Positions 17,072 through 24,398 of a stretch of 64,000 nt of DNA are shown here, piece after piece. Source of the DNA: Natrarchaeobaculum sulfurireducens (lineage in GTDB: Archaea > Halobacteriota > Halobacteria > Halobacteriales > Natrialbaceae); contig NZ_CP024047.1 in assembly GCF_003430825.1 (NCBI RefSeq), positions 2,542,001 to 2,606,000 of the forward strand, in the 5' to 3' direction. Numbering within the stretch: position 1 is the first letter of the stretch; every line of letters starts with the position of its first letter. The position numbers were made by a program, and so were the translations under genes. The notes beneath the pieces are model-generated. The model had not been told where the DNA came from and made no database searches. It saw nothing but the letters and a program-made list of their open reading frames with translations.

Positions 17072-17866
17072 CTACTCGGTCGCCTCGAGTGCGGCGTCGG
17101 CCGTCTCCTCTTCGTAGATGACGAGCTCGAGGGCGTCTAGGATTCGGGTGGGGTCCTCACGCTGCCAGATGTTGCGGCCGACGGCCAGCCCTTTCGCGCC
17201 GGCGTCGACGGCGGCTTCGACCGTCGAGAGGAACTCGTGGTCGGAGGTCTTCGAGCCGCCGCTCATGACGACGTTCATGTCACCAGCACACTGGACGGCG
17301 TGGGCCATCGCGTCCTTGCTGCCGGGGTATTTGACCTTCGCGATGTCGGCACCCAGCTCGAGGCCGAGACGGGTTGCATACGAGATGACGTCCGGCTTGG
17401 TGTCGTTTTTGAGTCCCTGACCGCGCGGGTACGACCACATGACGACTGGCAGGTCGTGCTTGCGGGCGTCTTCCTGGACGTCGCGGAACTCTTCTGCCAT
17501 CTCGACTTCGTGGTTCGACCCACCGTAGAGGGTGAAACCGACGGCGTCGGCGCCGATCTCGGCGGCGTAGTCGACCGAGCAGTTGACCGCCGAGTCGTAC
17601 TCGCCCATCCAGAGGTTCGAGGTGCCGTTTACCTTCAACAGGAGGTTGACGTCGTCCTCGTAGCTCGGGTAGTAACCCTCTGCGATCCCCTTCTGGACGG
17701 CCATACAGGTAACGGCGTCGTGCGTCGCCGTCTCGAAGACCGTCGATGGATCGAGTTTCTCCGGTACCTCTTTGAAGTCGACTGGACCGTGTTCGAGGCC
17801 GTGGTCCATCGCCAAAATCAGTGACTTGCCGTCGCGAACGATCGGAGAGTCGTCGATCGGAATCAT
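17072..17866 (-). CDS. fba: Class I fructose-bisphosphate aldolase, archaeal DhnA type
   Basis: A 264-residue TIM-barrel Schiff-base aldolase condensing dihydroxyacetone phosphate and glyceraldehyde 3-phosphate. Landmarks are ILAMDHGLEHGP (about residues 17-28), VMWSYPRG (about 143), the Schiff-base lysine in ADIAKVKYPG (about 180) and the phosphate-binding VVMSGGSKTS (about 203). The frame is open about 530 bases further upstream with basic, non-halophilic sequence; the ATG at 17866 has a TATA box 28 bases upstream and matches family length. First gene of fba-fbp. Confidence 0.95.
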   Translation of the reverse strand: MIPIDDSPIVRDGKSLILAMDHGLEHGPVDFKEVPEKLDPSTVFETATHDAVTCMAVQKGIAEGYYPSYEDDVNLLLKVNGTSNLWMGEYDSAVNCSVDYAAEIGADAVGFTLYGGSNHEVEMAEEFRDVQEDARKHDLPVVMWSYPRGQGLKNDTKPDVISYATRLGLELGADIAKVKYPGSKDAMAHAVQCAGDMNVVMSGGSKTSDHEFLSTVEAAVDAGAKGLAVGRNIWQREDPTRILDALELVIYEEETADAALEATE

Positions 17867-17890
17867 CTGATAGACGGTCCGACAGGCCGC

Positions 17891-17897
17891 TATAAAT
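17891..17897 (-). promoter_or_regulatory. TATA box of the fba-fbp operon
   Basis: ATTTATA on the minus strand, centred 28 bases before the fba ATG, is a strong leaderless promoter match. Confidence 0.65.
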
Positions 17898-17978
17898 CTC
17901 TGATGGTCCGCTTTCACCGAATTTCTTACTCGAGTAGTACGTAATCGTCGAGCGACGGTTTCGTCGCCGAGGGCCGGC

Positions 17979-18683
17979 TCACTCGAGCAGTTCGCGAGCG
18001 TTGTATCGCCACGTTCGGACGTGTAACACGTCCAGCTCGAGCAGTCTGGCGACCTCGTTCGCATCGACCGTCGCCAACCGCTCGGCTGAGATGATGCCAG
18101 CGTCGGCGAGAACGTCGGCATCGTCGGGACCGACGCCAGCAACGGCCGTGACGGGCGTCGGGCGAGGACAGGGGCGACCAGTCCGGTCGTCGCCTGCAGG
18201 CTCGGTTCGGCCAGCGCCAGCGTGCTCGAACGCCTGCCAGCGTTCGTCCTCGCTCGCAGCGATCCACGCCCGTTCGGCCTCGCCGAGTCCGCGGACTTCG
18301 GTGGATCGTCGATCCAGGTCGCCGTCGGTCTCGAACGACCAGGGAAGCGACAGCCGCCGACGAAGCGCGTCGGCGACCGACTCCTCGACACCCGCATCCA
18401 GTAGCATCCGGTAGGAGTACTCCTTGCTCGAGACGTCGTCCGGATCGAGGCCGGCCTCCTCGAGCGTCTCCTGCTCGTCCTGCCTGATCCGTGAAGCGAC
18501 GCGTTCCGGGGTCGAACCCATACCGAACACCAGCCTGGTTAGCGATCCCTCGTCACCGTCCCGTTCGCTCCTCGACCGACGGTGTGAATCGGCGTCGCTT
18601 CCGACGTCGGCAGTGACCTCGTAGCCGGCGCTCTCACCGGTTTCAGGGTCGGCAGATGCGAATTTCTCACTCACGCGATTCAC
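17979..18683 (-). CDS. Helix-hairpin-helix domain protein, conserved in haloarchaea
   Basis: A 234-residue acidic protein starting with GTG at 18683 (a second GTG at 18674 is also possible). The N-terminal 45 residues are disordered. Residues about 48-160 form a helical region with a repeated DAGVEESVADALRRRL pattern. Residues about 175-234 carry a helix-hairpin-helix-like domain (VTAVAGVGPDDADVLADAGI) of the kind seen in DNA-binding or DUF7409-type haloarchaeal proteins. Function is unknown. It is encoded upstream of fba in the same direction, 112 bases away, with fba using its own promoter. Confidence 0.7.
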   Translation of the reverse strand: MNRVSEKFASADPETGESAGYEVTADVGSDADSHRRSRSERDGDEGSLTRLVFGMGSTPERVASRIRQDEQETLEEAGLDPDDVSSKEYSYRMLLDAGVEESVADALRRRLSLPWSFETDGDLDRRSTEVRGLGEAERAWIAASEDERWQAFEHAGAGRTEPAGDDRTGRPCPRPTPVTAVAGVGPDDADVLADAGIISAERLATVDANEVARLLELDVLHVRTWRYNARELLE

Positions 18684-18796
18684 CAGGGTACGTGATACTC
18701 ACACTGTCCGTTCTTCAAAGTTGCCCCGGAGTCCGTCGTCGACGAACCGGCCGACCTCGAGTCGGACCGATCGCGGACCCATCCAATCGCCCGGTG

Positions 18797-19780
18797 TTAC
18801 TCGTCGACACGTCGGAACGGGACGTCAGTGCCGGCGTCGGTATCGACGGAGCGCTCGTAGACGGTCGTCGCCGCGGTCAGATCCATGACCGCGCTGCCGA
18901 CGCTTTTGACCACGGTGAGCCCGTCGGCTGGCTCGTCGGGTCGATCACCGTCGAACGCCTCCGCAAGCGCCACGAGATCGGCCTCACGGACCGACGTCCC
19001 CTGGAGGTCCCCGGTTTCGATCGCCTCGCCCGGCACGTCCGCGAACACTCGATCGGCCCGCTCGAAGAGTTCGGGCTCGAGTTCCTGCATTGTGGCTTCG
19101 TAAGCGCCAACCGCGACCACGAGTTCGGCGTCCGTCGCGTCGGCCGGGAACACCGGTTCCGTACTCGTCGTCGCAGTTACGACGACTGTCGCGTCCGAAA
19201 CGGCGTCCGCGGCCGTCTCCGCGGTTTCAGCCGGGATTCCGTCCGCCCGAAGATCGTCGGCGCAGTCGTGTTTCGAGTCGCTTCGCGAGTAGACTGTCAC
19301 CGACTCGAGGTCCGACGTCGTGGCGATCGCCCGCGTCTGCCAGCGGGCCTGTGCGCCAGCCCCGATGACCGCGAGACGAACTGGCTCTGCGGCGAGCGCT
19401 CGGGCCGCGAGGCCACCCACACAGCCAGTTCGTACGTTCGTCACCCGCGTCCCGGGCATGTAGGCGACCGGCGTTCCGGTTCGAGCGTCGGTAAGCGCGA
19501 TCTGTGCCTGGATCGTCGGGAGACCGCGGGCCGCGTTTCCTTCGTGAACGCTCGCGAGTTTCGTTGCGTAGTACGGTTCGCCGTGGACGTACGCCGGCAT
19601 GGTCAGTCCCGTCCCGTGGGGAGTGTCGTCGTCGAGTCCCGCACCGACCGGAAAGTGCGGCCGATCGGGTCGTTCGACGGCGCCCGAGGCCTGTTCGACG
19701 AGCGCGGTTTCGACAGCGGGGAGCATCGTCTCTACGTCACACAACGACTCGACGTCGTCAGCGGTGAGAACCGTGACCAT
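18797..19780 (-). CDS. Ornithine cyclodeaminase/mu-crystallin family (alanine dehydrogenase-like)
   Basis: A 327-residue NAD(P)-dependent enzyme of the OCD/mu-crystallin family. The N-terminal half carries the substrate segment PYYATKLASVHEGN (Lys near residue 73) and TRVTNVRTG, and the Rossmann fold begins at LAVIGAGAQARWQ (about 139). The C-terminal VKSVGSAVMDL motif (about 300) is typical. Archaeal members include an alanine dehydrogenase from Archaeoglobus, and others act on ornithine or imines, so the substrate is open. The gene appears to stand alone with its own promoter region. Confidence 0.85.
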   Translation of the reverse strand: MVTVLTADDVESLCDVETMLPAVETALVEQASGAVERPDRPHFPVGAGLDDDTPHGTGLTMPAYVHGEPYYATKLASVHEGNAARGLPTIQAQIALTDARTGTPVAYMPGTRVTNVRTGCVGGLAARALAAEPVRLAVIGAGAQARWQTRAIATTSDLESVTVYSRSDSKHDCADDLRADGIPAETAETAADAVSDATVVVTATTSTEPVFPADATDAELVVAVGAYEATMQELEPELFERADRVFADVPGEAIETGDLQGTSVREADLVALAEAFDGDRPDEPADGLTVVKSVGSAVMDLTAATTVYERSVDTDAGTDVPFRRVDE

Positions 19781-19912
19781 ACAACCACAGATCTACGCGG
19801 CGGTAAAACTCTACCCTCATGACCGACTACCGAAGCAAGAAGAAACCGACTGTCAGTGCCGACACCAGCATCCGACGACTGGACGGTGAAAACGCGTTCG
19901 ACCCCGTCGAAC

Positions 19913-20959
19913 TCAGCGATGGAGTGGCTTTTCAGCCATCTCTTTGCGGAGCTCTTCAAGATGCGACCGTGGGACTCCCTCCTCGAACGTCTGAATCAAG
20001 GCGTACACTTCCGCTCGAGGCACCTTCACGCCACCCTCGCGGACGACGTCTTCGGGCCGCTCGCGCAGTTCGCGCATCGTGCCGACGGCGAGCAGGTAGG
20101 GAATCGCCCAGGCCGACAGGCGGTTGCCGTGTGTCTCCGGGACGGCCTCGAGATAGCGCTGGGCGTCGTCGAGATAGCCCTCGGCACGGCCGGTGACGCG
20201 CTGAATGACGTTCGTAACGGCCCCGTAGTTCTCCTCGTGGGTGACGCCGTCGAGCGGAACGTCCTCCTCTGCGAGCCACTCTGCGGGGAGGTAGACGTTG
20301 TTCTCCTCGTGGTAGTCGGCTTCGACGTCTTTGGCGATGTTGACCAGTTGTAACAGCAAGGCGAACGAGCGGGCGTTGGCGCGCAACTCTGCCGCACGCT
20401 CAGTAGACGTTCCGCGGGCGACGAGTCCGGTGATCAGCGTACCGACGGTCCCCGCGGCGTACCAGCAGTACTCCTCGAGTTCATCGAGCGTCTGGAGGCG
20501 CAGTCCGCCCTCCTCGGCGTAGCGATCGGTGAACATCGCCATCCCGCCGACGAGTTCGCGAACGGGTTCCCGCATGATCTCACGGGGCTCCTCCTCAAGC
20601 GATTCGAACGTTCGGAGGACGCGTGGCGTCTCAGCGACGACCTCCCAGTCGTTCGATCGCTCCTCGGGGATCCAGGGCTCGACGTCGTCCATGAACGACG
20701 ATACCGGAACGTCGTCCGCTGGATCGAGGAGTCGATCGTACTCGTTCAGGAGTTCGGTCTGGGCCGCCGGTGGAATGTGTCCCGCGTCTTCGATCGTGTC
20801 GGCGACCCGACAGAGGAGGTACCCGAGGCAGATGTGACTCGCCATCGGCTCCTCGAGTCGGTCGATAGTGATCGAGAAAGTCCGCGAAACGCCGTGAACC
20901 GCGTCGTAACACCATTCCAGGTCGGCGTCGGTTGTGATTTCGTGCTGGCCGGGGGTCAT
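19913..20959 (-). CDS. Squalene/phytoene synthase family (probably squalene synthase)
   Basis: A 348-residue trans-isoprenyl diphosphate head-to-head synthase. The first aspartate-rich motif is DTIED (residues 54-58), the central motif is YCWYAAGTVG (about 164) and the second aspartate region is NIAKDVEAD (about 207). DTxED is the form found in squalene synthases, whereas phytoene synthases usually show DExVD, so squalene from two farnesyl diphosphates is the likelier product. Squalene feeds membrane polyprenoids in haloarchaea. It is monocistronic, with no carotenoid genes nearby. Confidence 0.85.
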   Translation of the reverse strand: MTPGQHEITTDADLEWCYDAVHGVSRTFSITIDRLEEPMASHICLGYLLCRVADTIEDAGHIPPAAQTELLNEYDRLLDPADDVPVSSFMDDVEPWIPEERSNDWEVVAETPRVLRTFESLEEEPREIMREPVRELVGGMAMFTDRYAEEGGLRLQTLDELEEYCWYAAGTVGTLITGLVARGTSTERAAELRANARSFALLLQLVNIAKDVEADYHEENNVYLPAEWLAEEDVPLDGVTHEENYGAVTNVIQRVTGRAEGYLDDAQRYLEAVPETHGNRLSAWAIPYLLAVGTMRELRERPEDVVREGGVKVPRAEVYALIQTFEEGVPRSHLEELRKEMAEKPLHR

Positions 20960-21172
20960 CTACTCGCGTGTAGTTTGGGCGCATCCCGGAAAAACAACCC
21001 GGTCCCGGCGGGATATTCCAACCGGTGACACGAACCCAGCGAGAAGCGACCGGCCAGTGCTGTCGCACGTCGACTCGAGTCGGTCCGCTTCGTCTCCGTC
21101 CAGGACGCTGTCAGCGCGCCATTCGATCCACTCGTGGGACGCCGAGGCGTCGCTGTCGAGCGTGACGGTCCA

Positions 21173-21212
21173 AAAAATGCAGCAATACTTCGTGTCGCGG
21201 GAAGCGACAGTA
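21173..21212 (-). terminator. Hairpin followed by a T-run downstream of cspA
   Basis: On the minus strand, after the cspA stop at 21224, a GTCGC-TTCCC-GCGAC hairpin is followed about 20 bases later by TTTTTT. This fits a weak archaeal terminator. The rest of the 264-base gap to the squalene synthase start has no other recognised feature. Confidence 0.35.
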
Positions 21213-21223
21213 GAATATCGTAG

Positions 21224-21418
21224 TTAGAGTCGAACGACGTTCTTCGCGCGGGGACCCTTGGGGGCCTGCTCGATGTCGAATTCGATTTCGGTGCCTTCAG
21301 TCAGGTCCTCGCCGCCGACGTCTTCCATGTGGAAGAATACGTCCTCGTCCGCGTCGTCAGTGTCGATGAAACCGTAGCCGCCAGTGTCGTTGAAGAAATC
21401 AACCTTACCGTTTGCCAT
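21224..21418 (-). CDS. cspA: Cold-shock domain protein
   Basis: A 64-residue single cold-shock (OB-fold) protein. RNP1-like KVDFFNDTGGYGFID (residues 4-18) and RNP2-like DVFFHME (residues 26-32) are intact. It binds single-stranded RNA/DNA as a chaperone. Compared with bacterial CspA it is acidic, as expected for a halophile. The larger open frame upstream is a basic, unrelated translation, and the ATG at 21418 gives the standard family length. Confidence 0.95.
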   Translation of the reverse strand: MANGKVDFFNDTGGYGFIDTDDADEDVFFHMEDVGGEDLTEGTEIEFDIEQAPKGPRAKNVVRL

Positions 21419-21642
21419 TGCATCTATACCGAGTGCCACGACACGGATAAGTGTTGGCATTCGTTCGCCGAAGAACGAAATACGAAAACAGAATTGTCGC
21501 AAGTAAGTCTTCGAGCGTTCGTTTGTCCATAAGACGGCGGTCCTGGTCGAGTGTCGTTCCGTCTTTGGGAGAACTGGCGAGAACAGTCGGCAGATCCACA
21601 GTTTGGTGTGCGAGCCACGGAACTGACCGACAGCGGTCCACT

Positions 21643-21939
21643 TCAGCCGTCGGCTCGCCCCTCGAGACAGGACCGTACCCAGGCGTAGTGGTCGTCGACA
21701 CGCTGGCGTCCCGCGTCGGTCAGCGCGTACGCGTCGTGGATCCCCGCGGTGCGCTTCTCGACGAACCCTGCGTCGACCAGCGCCGACAGCGAGCCGTAGA
21801 ACGACTTCGGCTCGATGCGCTCGTCGTAGTGAGACTCGAGTTGGGACTTGAGTTGCTGTCCGCGCAGTTCGTCGCCGTCTGCGGCCGCAAGGAGGTAACA
21901 GACGTCTCGTCGACGGCCGCTCTGGAGCCACTTTCCCAT
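21643..21939 (-). CDS. PadR-like winged-helix regulator
   Basis: A 98-residue winged-helix protein from the ATG at 21939. It has the PadR layout: a short N-terminal segment, a recognition helix region QLKSQLESHYDERIEPKSFY and the wing GFVEKRTAGIHDAYALTDAGR. There is only a short C-terminal helix, so this is the small PadR subtype. The ligand and targets are unknown. It stands alone between cspA and the membrane metalloprotease gene; the gap before that gene (21940-22109) shows nothing else. Confidence 0.75.
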   Translation of the reverse strand: MGKWLQSGRRRDVCYLLAAADGDELRGQQLKSQLESHYDERIEPKSFYGSLSALVDAGFVEKRTAGIHDAYALTDAGRQRVDDHYAWVRSCLEGRADG

Positions 21940-22109
21940 ACGTCCTCTCGAGACGACAGCCGCTCGAACGTTGCGATTCGGGACTCGAGCGGTGGCCCGA
22001 GACACACCCGATCATCGGTGCTGTGCTGAGGTGGATTGCTGTGCCGATTTCCCGGCCCCACCGCAGGCCGGCTCACGGTCGGCTTCGAACCCACGGACAG
22101 CAGTCCGGC

Positions 22110-23015
22110 TCACTCGAGTCCACGAGCCACGGCCGTCACCAGCGCCCAGCCGACGCCACCCACAGCGGACGCGCCGACCACGAACGGCGTTCCGACCTCG
22201 AGTGCGGCACCGCCGCTGGCGAGGCGCTCGTGGCTAAAAACGAACCATCGGCTACCGGGGTCGCCGACGATCACAGTTCCAGAGCCGGCTGCAAGCGAGA
22301 GGAAGACGGCCGCGAGCGCCGTCGCCACGATAACCGCCACCGTCCCGACGGCACCCGCACAGCCCTTCGCGAGGAGTGCCGACCCAGACCGACGAGTCAC
22401 CGCTTCGTCACTCCGTGCGTAGACGGCGAATCCGGCCTCGCTCCCCGCCGGGAGCCCGGCGACACGGGCGTCGGCGGAATACTGCAACAGGACGCCAGCC
22501 ATCCAGAGGTCGCCGATCGAGCCCGCGGCGTTGACCGCGAGCACGAACACGAGCACCGAGGAGGGGACGACGAGTGCCGCGGCGAGACCGGCGGCCGTGA
22601 TCACGACGAACGGCGCGAGCAAGACGACGAGCAACTCCGTACGGGTAAAACTCGAGCCCGTTTCTGCGTAGGCGGTAGGGAAGAAGAACCGAGAGACGCC
22701 CACGCCGTAGCTGGGCCTGCCGCCGTACCGAGCCATGAAAACACCGTGGAGCAACTCGTGGACCGAGACGACGACGGGAACGAGAACGAATGCGGCGACG
22801 AACCGAACCGTCAGTCCAGTCGCCGACAGCGCGGGGATCACAATGGGCTCGAGCGAACGGCCGCCGAGCGCCGCGACGAGGGCACCAAACCCGTAGGCGA
22901 ACGCGAAAAAACCGGCAACGGAGACGAAAAGCCACGTGACGGTCACGGCCGGCGTGAGTCGAAACTCCGCGACCGGATGGTGCGAGACGTTCGAGTCCGT
23001 CCGGCTCACGACCAT
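22110..23015 (-). CDS. DUF3267-type membrane metalloprotease-like protein
   Basis: A 301-residue membrane protein from the ATG at 23015; upstream codons in the frame lack halophilic character. It has about six membrane helices. A zincin-like HELLH motif lies at about residues 86-90 (VSVHELLHGVFM), followed by a second element with NAAGSIGDLWMAG near 171, where the aspartate is a possible third ligand. This is the DUF3267 pattern, thought to be related to site-2 proteases, but the substrate is unknown and catalytic activity is inferred from the motif. Confidence 0.75.
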   Translation of the reverse strand: MVVSRTDSNVSHHPVAEFRLTPAVTVTWLFVSVAGFFAFAYGFGALVAALGGRSLEPIVIPALSATGLTVRFVAAFVLVPVVVSVHELLHGVFMARYGGRPSYGVGVSRFFFPTAYAETGSSFTRTELLVVLLAPFVVITAAGLAAALVVPSSVLVFVLAVNAAGSIGDLWMAGVLLQYSADARVAGLPAGSEAGFAVYARSDEAVTRRSGSALLAKGCAGAVGTVAVIVATALAAVFLSLAAGSGTVIVGDPGSRWFVFSHERLASGGAALEVGTPFVVGASAVGGVGWALVTAVARGLE

Positions 23016-23121
23016 CACTCCCCCGGGCGGTGAAAAAGCGATGTCGGTCTCCGTCGCCACAGTTCGAGGCAATGCAGAACCGAACCGATAGTTTCCCGGT
23101 GGTCCGCCCCATAGAGCAGGT

Positions 23122-23439
23122 ATGGACGAGACCGACGCCGACGAGGACGTTGGCGAACGATCAGCTACGGCAAACGGCATCGAGGCGACCTATCGTGAGA
23201 CCGAGCGCGAACGGCTGCTCGAGTTTACGGCCCAGCCGGACTCGAGTGCACGTGGAACCGCCGCGATCGCACAGAACCGCGAGGGCTATGCCATGTTGAA
23301 GGTGCGACCGACGGCCGACGCCGACGAACTCGAGCGCTACTACGGCTTCGACATGGCACTCGATCACGTCGCGGAGCTACTCGGTGTCTCGACACACGAT
23401 CTGCCCATCCCCGGAGACGCCGAAGATATGGGGATGTGA
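23122..23439 (+). CDS. Conserved haloarchaeal hypothetical protein
   Basis: A 105-residue acidic protein with no recognised domain. The N-terminal 20 residues are acidic and disordered. The middle (about 22-60) looks like a beta-rich segment (EATYRETERERLLEFTAQPD), followed by a YYGFDMALDHVAELLGVS helix and a short DLPIPGDAEDMGM tail. It is divergent from the DUF3267 gene (106-base gap). The composition supports a real cytoplasmic halophilic protein. Confidence 0.6.
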   Translation: MDETDADEDVGERSATANGIEATYRETERERLLEFTAQPDSSARGTAAIAQNREGYAMLKVRPTADADELERYYGFDMALDHVAELLGVSTHDLPIPGDAEDMGM

Positions 23440-23529
23440 GAGTATCCAGACGGCTTGACGCTCAGGCTTAATGGTATTATTATTGAAAATTAAATAATGT
23501 TTATGCTTGGTTGGTGCTCACTACTACCA

Positions 23530-24294
23530 ATGAAAGGTGAGATTTCCGACTCAGACGGTCACGGGCCCCTCGATAGTGACGAACTGTTCTACGCCCTTTC
23601 CAACGCGGGTCGACGAACTGTGCTGTTCCATCTCCGCCAGCACCGGGTCGCGACGCTCGACGAGCTGGTCGACGTGCTCACAGCGGCCAGTACGAAAGAG
23701 GGCAGTGCGGACGACAACACGCACGTGCACAGTTCGTTGCTCCACAGTCATCTTCCATTACTCGAAGACCGCGGGCTGCTCACGTACGACCCGGACGAGC
23801 AGATCGTCGAATCGACCAGCCTCCACGGCACCGTCGGTGCGTGGCTCGACCTCGCCGTCCGCCAGCAACTCCAGTACGAGCGGACGGTCGACGCGGACGC
23901 TCGGACCGACGACGAGGGAATCGCGGTGTTGCTCGTCGACGACGAGCCAGGGCTTCCCGAAACCATCGGGGGCTACATCGAACGCGAGAACGACGATATC
24001 GAAGTGACGACGGCGGCGAGTACGCTCGAGGCAGTCTCGACGCTCGAGGAGGCGTCGTTCGACTGCGTCGTCAGCGACTATCAGATGCCAGCCATCAGCG
24101 GGCTCGATTTTCTGAAGGCTGTCCGCGAACAGGATGTTGACCTCCCGTTTATCGTCTTTACCGCTAAAGGCAGTGAGCGGGTTGCGAGCGAGGCTATCGC
24201 AACCGGTGTCACCGATTACGTCCAAAAAGACCCAGATCCCGAGCAGTTCGATGTCCTGGTCGAACGGATCCGCAAAGCCGTTACCAGCGGCTAA
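23530..24294 (+). CDS. Response regulator with N-terminal winged helix and C-terminal receiver
   Basis: A 254-residue protein from the ATG at 23530. Residues about 13-100 form a DUF7344-like winged helix (ELFYALSNAGRRTVLFHLRQ, then the wing PLLEDRGLLTYDPDEQ). Residues about 133-254 form a CheY-like receiver with the acidic pair VDDEPG, the phospho-acceptor Asp near 182 (CVVSDYQMP), the Thr switch near 207 and the Lys in DYVQKDPDP. Domain order is the reverse of most response regulators. A very AT-rich promoter region (23472-23505) precedes it. A PAS histidine kinase follows 104 bases later and is the obvious candidate partner. Confidence 0.85.
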   Translation: MKGEISDSDGHGPLDSDELFYALSNAGRRTVLFHLRQHRVATLDELVDVLTAASTKEGSADDNTHVHSSLLHSHLPLLEDRGLLTYDPDEQIVESTSLHGTVGAWLDLAVRQQLQYERTVDADARTDDEGIAVLLVDDEPGLPETIGGYIERENDDIEVTTAASTLEAVSTLEEASFDCVVSDYQMPAISGLDFLKAVREQDVDLPFIVFTAKGSERVASEAIATGVTDYVQKDPDPEQFDVLVERIRKAVTSG

Positions 24295-24398
24295 ACCGTT
24301 ATTCACCTGACCCGAGTGCACTCCCGACGTCACTCGGGGATTTCCACACCGGCGAACACGTTCCGCTGTCTCGTCCCACCCGTGGTTTCACTTGATCG

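Noticed and set aside
17867-18397. N-terminal extension of the aldolase
   Set aside because: Basic sequence overlapping the HhH gene; the TATA box sits between it and the real ATG.
21419-22015. Long frame upstream of cspA on the same strand
   Set aside because: Basic frame-shadow of the regulator gene region; CspA has its own ATG and standard length.
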